Shown piece by piece: positions 35,178-45,789 of a stretch of 64,000 nucleotides of DNA. Position 1 is the stretch's first letter, and the number at the start of each line of letters is the position of its first letter. The notes under the pieces are model-generated. The model had not been told where the DNA came from. It made no database searches and worked only from the letters and a program-made list of their open reading frames with translations. The translations under genes were made by a program, and so were the position numbers. The DNA is from Chiua virens (Eukaryota > Basidiomycota > Agaricomycetes > Boletales > Boletaceae). The stretch is taken from NCBI GenBank assembly GCA_019787685.1, contig JAHNUO010000014.1, positions 372,001-436,000 of the forward strand, written 5' to 3'.

Positions 35178-35343
35178 TGCAAGAGCTGCCGGGTAAAAGT
35201 CCCCAGACGTTATAGGAAACATCTGCTCCCCGAGTTCACCCGAATTTCCTATAACGGCTCGAGACTAGGTCTTACGAGTTTTACCAGTCCGTCTATCGAC
35301 GGCTTGCGCAGTTGCCTCTTTTAGACGGCTGGTCACGAGTCTA
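35178..35343 (+). repeat. Right terminal inverted repeat of element 1
   Basis: Mirror of the left end. It contains an internal palindrome (TTATAGGAAA with TTTCCTATAA, 35,210-35,255) shared with the solo end at 44.37-44.41 kb but not with the left end, then the terminal hairpin-forming part 35,284-35,332 and GGTCACGAGTC, followed by TA. Confidence 0.9.
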
Positions 35344-35376
35344 ACGTTAGCCGACCAAGTGCATAAGAGTCAGTAA
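35344..35376. repeat. 33-bp repeat shared, inverted, with 57,433-57,465
   Basis: The sequence directly outside element 1 (ACGTTAGCCGACCAAGTGCA onward) occurs reverse-complemented at 57,433-57,465 with one mismatch. It is probably an end of some other repeat into which the element inserted. From 35,377 to 35,645 I see no gene. Confidence 0.8.
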
Positions 35377-35645
35377 GACCGGATTAAGACAGAAAAGTCC
35401 CACGACGTTTTGCTGATGGATCAGAAAGAACCAAATCGGGAGCGATCAGCCGACATTTTTACCAACCTAAACCTGTCCCCATAGGGTCCAGGAATTATGC
35501 AAGATAGAATAGTGGCACGGACCAATTCTTTCAGTCTGTTAAAAAATCTTATCATTGAAAAAAAAAAGTATTTGTAGACATTCCATTATGTATTAAAACT
35601 TTTAATAATTGTAGCCTGACCCTGACACCATCCGATACTTCGCGA

Positions 35646-37037
35646 ATGTCTGCAGCTGAAAAGCTCAGGATCCTAGTGATTCCCGACCCCACTCGCCTAC
35701 GGACAATCGAAGATGTTCGAGGAGGGAATTTTCCTGACTGGATCCTGATGTGCCTCCCAGCGACCAGAGCGAAAACCCTCTTGAAAACTATGGATGTAAA
35801 GGGACTTATTCACAAAGCGCGGCCATCAGAATACAGAGAATCCATCAGAGTTGGGTACATGGCTGTCTACATTAACGAAATCGTAAGTACCCTCTGGTGC
35901 AGCAGCCTGCCTTGGTATATTGGTTTGGGTCTATCGTAGCTCCTTCTTTGGCTCGAAATCGGCGAAACTCTTCCAACAAGGATAGAGCCAGTTTTCATGG
36001 ATTTTAAAACGTTCCGCGACATTCTGGTTAGCGATGACATATTGCACGATTTAGCCAACGAATTTTCTGCTGTATGGGGGGGGTTGGATTTGACATCGGG
36101 GTAAGTATAGTGGAAGACTATATACACCGACTCACAGTTCTTGTTCACGATGCAGCAGCGATTCTGATCAGGTGAAGCTTACAGGTCAGGAGCTCGACAA
36201 GTACGTCAAGGGCATCCAGAACTTGGAGAAGGTGGTCACGGTCTGGCCGTCGTCGCAAGAAATGTTGCAGCTGCGGGAGTTGGACACCATCACCATGTTG
36301 GACGAAATTGCCCGGGTCGAGACTAAGACTATTCGACCCTGGTCTTCATTGTTACCTCCCAACTCCCCAGACATGCCGCTGGTGTTGAAGAGGGAAGAGA
36401 GAAGTTGTGGAAAAAATACGATCGTGAAAACATGCGACCGAAACCGCATACGAAGTATCCTCCGAAAGAAAGACAGATCGCCCTATCGCTGGTACTGTCA
36501 AGAATGGATACCAGAATGGACTGAAGTCGGACAATGGCGCTGCATCATTGTTGGCGGTCAAATGATCAACCACATCCTCTTGAACGGTCCCGATGGCCTC
36601 ACGTTGCGTGAGGACGGAAGAACATTGGCGGGAATGTATCAGTAGGTCCTCATGATGTATCCTGCCACCGTCTGATGTCATTTTCTAGACTCCAAAACGC
36701 CAGAGACATAATGTTCCCAGAGGGTGGAACCATTTACGACATCAGAGCCGCAGATGCAGAATTGAAAGATTTTGTGAAGCTGACACTATCGAAGCTAATC
36801 CAGATGGAGGAGGAAAAGCATGGCTTTCAAAGCTCTTTGAGGCTGTGGTCCCGCGTCGATCTGTCCATCATCCGAGATTCAAAAAACAAGACTTACAATT
36901 ACTTTGTCACTGGGGTAGAGAGAGGTCTTCGAATGAGGCTATACGGCAAGGTACATCCCGTTGGTGTACGAATGTTTGCGGATGGGTTTGCGGAGCAGTT
37001 TCATAGATACTTGTCACTTAAGGGAGTTAGAAACTAG
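35646..37037 (+). CDS. Hypothetical protein, 410 residues, four exons, intact
   Basis: Exons 35,646-35,882, 35,940-36,100, 36,156-36,641 and 36,689-37,037 join in frame at GT-AG introns and give 410 residues with one stop. Landmarks: MSAAEKLRILVIPDPTRLRT; LLLWLEIGETLPTRIEPVFM; VKLTGQELDKYVKGIQNLEK; YRWYCQEWIPEWTEVGQWRC; IIVGGQMINHILL; and near the end SLRLWSRVDLSIIRDSKNKT followed by YNYFVTGVERG. The last part, an arginine-valine-aspartate strand followed by a strand with FV-x-VE, resembles the catalytic end of ATP-grasp or kinase-like folds, but this is a weak impression. There is no signal peptide or membrane segment. It lies 300 bp outside the right end of element 1. Clean splicing contrasts with the dead genes at the left of the window. 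Confidence 0.7.
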
Positions 37038-37112
37038 TACCATACCTTCGAATCTTCATCCATCTTCATTATTCCAGGGTGTATGGTGTATATGCGATCT
37101 CGACTATGGGTG

Positions 37113-37139
37113 TCAGAGTGCACTTTTATTCGGCGCAAA
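37113..37139. repeat. Short repeat shared, inverted, with 49,059-49,085
   Basis: GTGCACTTTTATTCGGCGCA here is found reverse-complemented at about 49,061-49,080. It sits 12-38 bp outside the left end of the pogo-like element. It may be a remnant end of the integrase-bearing element at 49 kb. Confidence 0.7.
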
Positions 37140-37150
37140 TTTGGGGGGTA

Positions 37151-39891
37151 CAGTACACTTTTTCATAATGCATATGGTAGTAGTGCATGAATTTCATATT
37201 GCATGGGTTTTCAGGTAATTCTACAGAGGTATGCGGGTAAAATCGCATATTTTGCATAATGAATAATGCATAATGCCTGGACATAGAATATGCAGTGCGA
37301 GATACCATACTTGCAGTGCAGTTGCCTGGTGAATGGCGGGAATGAAGCTGGCAGTGAGACCGCTGACCGAGTAGAAGCTAAACTCTCGTAGCATCCACCA
37401 TCTTAACTGAGATGCGTCATTAATATGATATTATCTTACGGTACGATTGGGCGCAAGTGAGTAGCAAATGAACATATATTGTAATGTACAAAGTACTGTG
37501 GTTCGAAGAAATCTGATAAGAAGTCAGGTGTGCTGCATTATGATTATCCATGCCGACCATCACATATCCAGCGGCACTGTCTAGATATTTTGTAGTGAGA
37601 TATAAGAGTGGACTTGGAAGATCCATTTGTGCGTATGCAACCATGCCCGCTGAGCTACAGAGGCGCAAACCACGACCAAAACCTGCACCATACAATCGAA
37701 AGCCACGACTCGGAGGGACAGTTCACCGCAGTGGCAATGTGCCCAGGCCTGCCACCTCTGCGAAGCCCATCAATTCCAACAAGCGCGAAAACCTTACCTT
37801 ACATGATTGGCTCACTGTCTTTGCATTCATCGACTCTCATCCAAATGTATCCCAAGAGCGTGTTGTCGAGTACTTCAAGACACGGCAAGAAGGCACCCTA
37901 GAATTTACCCAGTCAACCCTCTCACGAAAATTGAAGGATCGCGAACAACTAGAGAAACGTGTTGAGTCGCATCCAAACGCACTGTCTAGCAAACGTCCTC
38001 GTATCGTCACCAGTCCGGAAGTTGAGAAGGCACTGTTGTTGTGGGTGCTATCCATGCAGGAGAAGGGAGAAACAGTAAATGGGCCGATGCTACAGGAAAA
38101 GCGAAAGAGATTCGAGGATGAGTTTGGGGTCCCAGAGGAGAGTAGACTTGCAGGGGCTGGATGGATTGCTCCGTTCTGCAAAGCCTATGGAATCAGGGAG
38201 CACCGGAGGCATGGAGAGGCTGGATCGGTTGATATCGGAGCTGTTGCGGCAGAGCGGGTACGAGTACAAAAGATCTTGTCGACATTTCCACCAAAGGATC
38301 GGTTTGACTTCGATGAAACAGGGTTCTTAGCCTTGTGCGTAAATTTACCTTTTAAACTAACTTGAATACTTCTGATCAATTTGTAGTGCCCCTCCTGACC
38401 GAGGACTTGCAACGAAGTAGATGAGTGGAAAGAAAAAGGACAAGTTCCGGATCACTGTCGGACTTGCCGCAAATGCAGATGGGAGCGAAAAGCTACCCCT
38501 GTTCTACATTGGTCGAGCAAAGAAACCAAAGGCTTTTGGGAACAAGACACCGCAATCATGCGGATTCTATTACCGTAACAATACAAACGCTTGGACGACG
38601 ATGGAACTATTTGAAGAATGAGTGGTCATAAATATATTCCGCGATACCATTGACTCGCAGAGCTTAGGTGGGTCAAGATGCTCGATATCAAGATGGGCGC
38701 CCAGCAGCGTTTCATTTGTCTTCTTATCGACAACTTTTCCGGACACATGATTGCCTACAAACCACGTCACATCCAGCTCAAGTATTTTGAGCCGAAGCTC
38801 ACATCGTTTGTCCAACCACTTGATGCCAGCTGGCGTGATCCGATGCTTTAAAGCATTGTATCGTCGTGCGTTTTGCAAACGTGCGATGGACTTAGATGCG
38901 GCAGGCGAACGTCATGTTTACAAAATTGATATTCGGGAAGCGATGCTTATGGCGAAAGAAGCTTGGGATACGGTTGAACCTGAAACCGTCCAACACTGCT
39001 GGAAACATGCAGGAATCCAAGCAGACTGTGGCGATCCGTCACAGGCACCGACATCTCACCCAACTCACGCTGATCCGCAGGCCTGGAGTATCCTTCGTGA
39101 TTTCGCTACAAACGACGATGTCTCGCTTCCAGCTGCTGAAACTCGACTCCAACAACACCTTGGGAAATCATATGTAGACGAGCATTGGCGGCCTGCTCTC
39201 AAGGCTGTCATGGACGCAGAAGGTGACATTGTACAAGCATCAGCGGCCATCGAGAAACTTGCCACCGCAGCTACTCACCGGACTGGGCTTACAATCAAAA
39301 TCCCTGCCTTATCGCACCGATCGTCACAGCTCGCAGCTGCGGAAAAGGAGCTTGAAGATTCCATTCAGCATTTAAAGGATCTCAAGCAAATCGTTGGAAC
39401 GCCGATGTCCGTTGACGAATTTCTTGCACCCAAGGAAGAAGTAGAAGTTGGGCAACGGATGTATTAGTTTGAAGGTGGGGATGAAGCCATTGTCACAGAA
39501 GTCCGGCACCGAATGGCTGTCGAGCGGGGTGAGATAATCGAAAATGATTCTGACGAAGAAGACATTCAACCTACGGTGACACCCATGCCGCGTTCAGAAA
39601 TCATCCAGCTCTGTGAGAAACTTGAGACGGGTTCCATGACGCGAAGTGATGCGAGCACCTCTCTGGAGTTAATCCGCCAACTTCGCATGTTTCGTAGGGC
39701 GATGCGTCATGAGGAATTGCAGAATGTGAGGCAAACGACGCTGAGCAGCTGTTGGGGAAAGCAGTAGCACGGCGGAAATGTCACATATGTCACAGGTACT
39801 GTCACAAGTGTTACAATGTAGTTCTACATATATCTCGTTTTGCATGGGAAATGGCCGGCGCAACTCGCATGCGTTATGAGAAAGTGTACTG
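37151..39891. mobile_element. Pogo-like (Tc1/mariner) element with TIRs and TA duplication
   Basis: The 2,741-bp element begins CAGTACACTTTTTCATAATG at 37,151, and its right end, reverse-complemented from 39,891, begins CAGTACACTTTCTCATAACG. The inverted repeat extends about 24 bp with two mismatches. TA stands immediately outside each end (37,149-37,150 and 39,892-39,893), the target duplication expected of the Tc1/mariner superfamily. It contains one transposase gene on the + strand. Confidence 0.9.
37643..39764 (+). pseudogene. Pogo-like DDE transposase (CENP-B type), inactivated
   Basis: N-terminal helix-turn-helix region: LTLHDWLTVFAFIDSHPNVS with TLEFTQSTLSRKLKDRE; then a CENP-B-type DNA-binding region (VEKALLLWVLSMQEKGETVN, GPMLQEKRKRFEDEF, GAGWIAPFCKAYGI). 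DDE core: FDFDETGFLA, ICLLIDNFSGH, FVQPLDAGVIRCFKALYRR, carrying the three acidic positions. C-terminal acidic tail SDEEDIQPTV. Lesions: TAG at 38,418-38,420 after RGLATK; at 38,618 the expected intron donor GTGAGT reads ATGAGT so the exon runs into a stop; TAG at 39,465-39,467 before FEGGDEAIV. All three are compatible with C-to-T (or G-to-A) changes. The frame is otherwise preserved, so loss is fairly recent. Start chosen at 37,643 because the basic N-terminal sequence follows it. Confidence 0.85.
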
Positions 39892-40116
39892 TACCAAAAT
39901 GTAGTTTGTGCTTTGTCATCAATGTTTACATGGTGATGTATCCAATTGGTGCAAGTCGCAAGCTACTAGCGCATTACTCCCCCTCCTGCATCATACTTCT
40001 TAGCTTCGCAGGGAAAGCACTCGTCGATGGGCGATATAAAGCATTTGTACACTTGAAACTGCCGCACAAACATCAAACATGGAAAGCAATACTATGTAAC
40101 ACAATGTAGATCCACC
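39892..40116. other. No gene seen
   Basis: Spacer between the pogo-like element and the 3' end of the next gene on the - strand. No structure noticed. Confidence 0.4.
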
Positions 40117-42237
40117 TTATTCTCTCTCGTCCGTGTTTTGTTGGCTTGCTTGCTGAGCCCACGTGATGTATCTCTCGTCTGCATCGGAGAGAGGGAAATC
40201 ATGGTAAAAAAATAAATGGGTAGGCAAAATTGGCTTTAAAAATCCAGGCCTAGCAATGTAGCCAGACGTCCACTGGCATTTGTTGCACTTGAATTTGGCA
40301 ACATCGTGTGTCTTCCGCCGCGTTGGTGTATTTACCTTGATGTTTCCCGGGCCGGCGTGACATTCCTCATTTCCACACATGGGGACTAGTCCCCACAGCG
40401 TCCAAGGGGGGAGGGACAGGATATACCTGCGGGAAATGAGTCTTGCACCGTCCGTCTTGCTCACCAGCACGACTGGAGTGTGCTTCAACAGGTCCCAGTG
40501 CCTGGGGATCTCTCTTTGAAACACCTCCTCAACTGGGGTCCGGTTGACATATATTTCGTTGACGACTTCGAGCATGAACGGCATCACCAAATTTGGTTGT
40601 ACTGAGGAGGCCGAAAATCCGATGATGAAGTCGAACTTCCCGCTGGTGGAGATCATTCAACGTAAGATCGAGCAAATTTTTTGGTTTCGTTTTGCCTTTC
40701 CACTCACGTTTCAACAAGCGGGATGATTCCTGTAACGAAATGCTCCCTTATTGTGAACGCCGCTCCACATGTCAAAAGGAACAGCCCTTTGATACCTGCG
40801 ACTGCCGGGAGACGCTTCCATATATCTGGTCCGATATAGTGCGACAACACCTGGGTGATGTACCGGTATTGCTTTGTTGATCAGAAAAACAGGTTACACC
40901 TTACCTGATCCACCCTGTCAATCCGACTATAGCCATCATTCGAATGATCATGAGTCACCAGACCGGTCGAGCGGTCGCTATGCGCGTCCAATAGGATAAG
41001 CACATCCGTGTGCAGAACCGACTTAAGGAATGTCAGAGCTGGCTTGACCACAGAACGAACCTTCGGTAGGCATGCGTTTCCAGACAAGAGTTGGATTTTC
41101 GTAGAAACAAGCTGTGTATACTGAGTTAGGGGGAATCATAGAATCCTTCGATTGCCTACATTTTGGGGTCGGAGGCGGAAGGTGGTATCCAGTCCAATTT
41201 GAAGCACTTGAAGAGGGTAACATTGCTCGGGGTCGTCGTATACTATCCCATGGAATAAAAGTGCTGGTTCATACGTGATGCCACCGTGTGCCTGGTCTAT
41301 CATCATTTCTTCTGAATCTTCATTCGCGATCTCTGAACACTATAATATGCAATGGCTCCCTGGGAAGATAGAAAGAGAGACATACCGCGCCGATCGACTT
41401 CCTTGGCAGCAATCGGGCTATGCTTTCCAACGATTGATCTACCCTGTGCCATTGGCAGAGGTTGGGACAAAGTGGACTCTCGCAGGTCGTAGCGAGCAGT
41501 CTCCTTTCGACGCTTTTTAGGGGTGGGTTCCCGTAATTCGTGCGAGTCGCTGCTCTGAGAAGAATCTATTAAGTGGCTACCGACTTCAAAGTTGCCCCTA
41601 ACACTTACATGCTCTTGGACACTCTGTCCTTGTTCTCCACATCCTTCCGTATCCTCTCCCTGCCCATTCTCGAATTCTTCCGGGGACGAAGGCTTGACAT
41701 CGTGTCAGTGAGGCGGTTGGGTTGCCAGCCTCAAAGCTTCCTCCAACACTTACTACATACTCCTCGACATGCCCCCATTCTTGCTCCTGTCCCTCACCTC
41801 CCACCTTTCCATTCCCGTTCTCGACTTCTGGCGTGGTTGAGTTCTCCGTATCCATATCCTGTTAACTAAGAGATTTTCGTCCAAAAAATTGTCTCTGACA
41901 CTCACTTGCTCCTGGATGCTTCCCTGTCCCTGCTCCTCCCCTTCCTCCTCCCCTTGCTCGCTCTCAACTTCTGGCTCGGACGAAGCCTGGATATCCAGTT
42001 AGTTGAGCGGTCCACTTGCATCAAAGATGCCTTAATACTTACGTGCTCCTGGGCGCATCCCTGTTCCTGTTCCTCACCTACTGCGCCCGTTCCTTCGCTA
42101 CTCTCAACTTGTCCATCGAAATTTTTTTCCCTATCGTTGACGACTGCTGACTGTCCCTGCGTTCCTCGACTTTCCTGATCGCCTAGCAATCGTGGTGTCT
42201 CGACGTATGGGCCCCAGTCATAATCAGAGAAGTTCAT
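40117..42237 (-). CDS. Putative CHAT/caspase-like protein with zinc ribbon, nine exons
   Basis: Nine exons joining in frame, about 570-580 residues. Start at 42,237 (MNFSDYDWGPYVETPRL). Exons 1-4 end or consist of a repeated acidic motif (GEEQEQGCAQEH; SEPEVESEQGEEEGEEQGQG; EVENGNGKVGGEGQEQEWG; EEFENGQGEDTEGCGEQGQ), each exon in phase 0. Exon 5 has SSDSHELREPTPKKRRKE, a likely nuclear signal. Exons 6-9 form the globular part: GGITYEPALLFHGIVYDDPE, DVLILLDAHSDRST, IKGLFLLTCGAAFTIREHF, FDFIIGFSASSVQPNLVMPF, then CGNEECHAGPG with FKCNKCQW, four Cys of a zinc ribbon. The hydrophobic strand ending in His (LDAHSD), the later strand ending in Cys (LLTCGAAF) and the following IIGF strand match the order of the His-Cys dyad in CHAT/caspase-fold peptidases. 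That assignment is inference; no proven relative is recalled. No lesion seen. Confidence 0.6.
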
Positions 42238-43132
42238 CTCGGTTGGTGGTCACTGAATTACTTTTCTTGACAAGGTTTCTCTCGCACCCATGATTCGTTC
42301 GTGAGAAAGCGAGCGACAGAACTTTTCTCCTTTTTAGGTCTTAGAGGTGTTGCCTTCGGCAGATTGGTCATGTCAAATCTCGCAAACTTGAAGTGTCTAC
42401 ATACCGTTGTGGCAGCGTGGACAGAGAGCCTTCATTACAGCCAAGTGGACCACAGGCATAATCCTCTCCTCTCCGGCATCCCTGTGATGGGTCACGTCGA
42501 TCGTCAGCCGGCATAGGTCCAAACACGATATTCATCTCCACTGGCATGCTCCGAATCTTTCGCTTCCCAACAGCTTAGTACGAATACCTGACAACGAATG
42601 AGTATTATTTTTAATTTCCTCGTCATACTTATCGTTCTGCACACGGGGATATATATGTTGTGTAGCTGGTGATCGTTCACTGGCAGACGCAACCATATCT
42701 CCTCAATTGACCATATCAGACAGATAAACAAGAAGCTACGGGCGAAGAAATGAAATGAACGCCTCTGTCTTTGTGGTGCTTGTAACATGTCGCGATCAAC
42801 GTAATGGCCGACTCGGGCACGAGCTCGATTCATGAACTTAGCTTGCAAAAGTATGGGTCCCAAGCACGCCTTCCTACCTCAGGCTGGAAAGAACGGTGCG
42901 GATGGATCTACGTGTGAACACTCCAATCAGCTCCACAAACTACCCTTCCAGGTCGATCCTCTTAGGGATCATCAATTTGATATTCGTGCAGAGAATACCA
43001 GGAAACTTATTCTCCCACTGTCACCAGAGTAGCGTGAAATCTGGCGAAGGCAAATACCGACGGGCCTGGACAAGTAATGCGCTAAACTGAGTGCCGATGT
43101 TCGGCGTCAACAATGGGGTGCATTCATGTTAC
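42238..43132. other. No supported gene
   Basis: This is upstream of the start of the CHAT-like gene and probably contains its promoter. Short frames only; the longest (- strand, 42,504-42,863) has no recognisable domain. Confidence 0.4.
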
Positions 43133-44250
43133 TCACTCTTCAACATCACTATCCCGAGAGCCTTCCTTCCAAGGCCGTTCAATATGATTCCTACCGTCTG
43201 TCGGGAGTAAATACGAGTGTCTTGCAGAAACGAGAGGGAAGGGAAGGTGCGCGGATGCCATTATGCTAATATAAACCTCTGGATCTGGCACTGATCCCTC
43301 GCCATCCGCTTGAATTGATAAGCAACACGGACGGTAGCGCGGTAGCACTAGCCTCCTGTAAGTGCGACATCGGAATCATTCGCGTAACAGCGTTCCAACT
43401 AGGTCTCAGATCTCAATCTCGAACTTACCATGGAAGCCTCTGGCTCGAAGTGCACCCCAGGACCCAGGCTTTGCTCGTAGCAGATGGGTTCGGTCTTTTG
43501 AGAAATATGATCTGACCAATACTGGAGTTGCTGTGATCGTCCAATTCGAGTTGGAACCCCTTCCAGGCATCAGAGCAAGCGCGTCTACTTTCGGGGGTAC
43601 GACCCAAGTTGACAAAGACCAGTGGCACTGGAGGAGTCGGTCAGCGAAGAGTAACTGTCAAGTATGACGAAAGACCTCCGACACCGAAAACCCAAAGTAT
43701 AAAGTATTGTGACTTCAAGTTGACCCATACTCATGAGTTCGGAACCAAGGTCGCTGTGTGCTGCCATCCGCAAACAACCATGGAGCCACTACCATCTGGG
43801 ATAATCGCACAATGCCTCATGACTTGGCTGGCGCAAATACCGTCCGGCCTGCGGTACAACAGATGGACGACGACGAGCTCCCAATGACGCGCACCAAGTT
43901 TCACATCTGAAAAGTAAAACACAGTATCAATGGGAAACAACTACCAGCCCAAATAGCTGGACAATGTTTCCAAGTCTTCATGCTATTTGCGATTACAACA
44001 CGAAGCTTGGTGCTCGAATGCGTTCGGTGTCTTTCGTTCGTTCTGCCTATTCTGCAGAGATATCATTTCCATGATTCAGGAGTCGTATCGATACATGTCC
44101 ACCGCAAAAAGAGCGTCCAGGAAAATAAATCGTGGAGACTTCATCGCGTCCTCTTACCACGTCCATCCTCATAAAGATGATAGATGCCCTCGATCATGGA
44201 ATGGCGCTTTGATATAGACAGTCAGCGTCTGAATTATATCCTATCGTCAG
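43133..44250 (-). pseudogene. Possible unrecognised gene, fragmented
   Basis: On the - strand, open pieces follow one another with changing frame: SDVKLGARHWELVVVHLLYR with CASQVMRHCAIIPDG (about 43,920-43,770), MPLVFVNLGRTPESRRACSD or the overlapping frame STWVVPPKVDALALMPGRG (about 43,630-43,420), and VPDPEVYISIMASAHLPFPL (about 43,290-43,220). Plausible intron lengths separate some pieces, but I could not build a clean model, and the + strand has overlapping frames of similar length. Family unknown. Confidence 0.2.
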
Positions 44251-44328
44251 GATCTCACATCAGGAAAAAGCTCACCCCATAAATAATGTTACAAATTTTT
44301 TTGTTATACATATCTGGCCGTGCATCCG

Positions 44329-44520
44329 TTCTAGGAAGGCGCTTATGGGTATCGGGATTTTCCGCGTTATAGGAAACATCTGCTCCCCGAGTTCACCCAA
44401 ATTTCCTATAACGGCTCGAGACTAGGGCCTAAATGACAAAAAGTCTGTGGTGCGAGCTTTACCAGTCCGTCTATCGACGCTTGCGCAGTTGCCTCTTTTA
44501 GAGCTGGTCACGAGTTTAGC
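44329..44520 (+). repeat. Solo end of the RecQ/DUF6589 element family
   Basis: Contains, in order, TTCTAGGAAGGCGCTTATGG (shared with the left end of element 1), the palindromic GTTATAGGAAACATCTGCTC part (shared with the right end), CGGCTCGAGACTAG, and the diverged terminus ACCAGTCCGTCTATCGACG to GGTCACGAGTT followed by TA. Three small deletions weaken the terminal hairpin. No helicase or DUF6589 sequence is beside it. Confidence 0.85.
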
Positions 44521-45789
44521 ATCTAATCCGGTCATTTGTTTGAACGATTGAATCATTGATTTCTTGAGTGAGTCATCTATCGTCTGTTGCCACTGGCCAT
44601 TCAGAAACCTCATCATGGACACTCGTGTGACCAACCGTACAGTTCCGTCGTGCTCTTTCTTGCTGCAACTGCAGCGCACCATTATTGGTCTGTCGTGGGC
44701 TTAGGCGTCGTTAGAGGAGATGACGTGAGTGCGCCAGTCAGACCCAATCTAAGTATGGTTTAGAAGCACTCAGCAATCTAATGAAGGGTCCTTACCTTCA
44801 AAACGATGCCCTGTGTCCCGAAAGAGGAACGTTGCCATCCAGGGAGTACACAAACAAGGAAGCGGCGGCAACTGGAGGTATTCACAACACCCACGCTGCG
44901 AAAGTTGATAGAACTGGAGGAGATACTCGGCGATTCGAATTCGTTGAGGCTGTCAGCCCGGTTGGATATAAGGGTGATGAATCTGGGAAGCATATTTTGT
45001 GAACGAGGCGGAATGTGGAGTGACGACTTCTCTTGGGCTACTCTGCAACCAGGCCGGCGAGGCTGCAGAATTGCCTCTGCTATATTGAAACATTCTACCC
45101 ACCGTTCTGCAGATGGGTACTTGCACAGTGATGTAAGCCCACTTCGTCGCCATCACTAACTAAAATCGGCAGTGGTGCAATGTGCCAAGTCCCCGACTCT
45201 TGATAAGAACAAGACGATAGTTGCATCACAATTGCAACGACAAGACAACGAGGAGTACTCTAGTACATACATACGCCAGCTTCTTTTAATGGTATGGCTC
45301 TGCCAAGAGCGTCAATGAGCTTGAAGTACAGTTGCCCACGTCACTTGTTACCGTCGGCCGTGTCCCAATCGCCATCGACCACCAAATTCTTTAGTCGGTC
45401 ACTGACCAGAAGGCTCTTCTGTTAGAATGCGATCCGTAGCAAACGGTGTGCGTCGATGTGTACAGCCACCGTGTTACATAATCACGTAGTACTTTAGAAC
45501 TTTCGTATACGTAGCTCTACCTTAGTGACTACATTACTAGGGTATTCTACAGATTACCCCTTCCATATTTCTACATCTTCATCGTCATCTGCCTCGCGTT
45601 TCCCCTTCGTAGACACTGCAGCCTTCCCTTTGTCTTCATTGCGTTTCATTGCGTTTCTCAAAAACGGGGACTGACACATTAGTGGTACCTCTGCGATCGT
45701 GTTCACTTGTAAGGCACCTAAGGTTTATATGATGACTTTGCAGCTCATTGTTTTCCATTTCTTGCTCCCCCCCTTTGAATAGGTATTGG
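44521..45789. other. No supported gene
   Basis: Several short overlapping frames on both strands between 44,780 and 45,160 with no domain. The rest is AT-rich spacer. Confidence 0.4.

Larger units (their letters stand above)
29840..35343. mobile_element. RecQ/DUF6589 element 1, with long terminal inverted repeats
   Basis: About 5.5 kb bounded by inverted repeats at 29,840-30,006 and 35,178-35,343. The outer 63 bp are identical between ends; further in, similarity continues with an indel-rich middle and a shared inner block containing AACGTCTGGGGACTTTTACC and CTCTTGCATCG. If the termini are GACTCGTGACC and GGTCACGAGTC, the element is flanked by TA on both sides, as for a 2-bp target duplication. 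Inside are two convergent genes that together fill the element: a RecQ-like helicase (+) and a DUF6589 protein (-), with no other gene. The architecture resembles a cut-and-paste DNA transposon but without a recognised DDE transposase. Element 2 (24.2-27.2 kb) and a solo end at 44.3 kb are relatives. Confidence 0.75.

Noticed and set aside
29831..35352. Target-site duplication of 8-9 bp around element 1
   Set aside because: Left flank GCAATTACC and right flank ACGTTAGCC do not match; only TA is shared at both sides, so a 2-bp duplication is the most that can be claimed.
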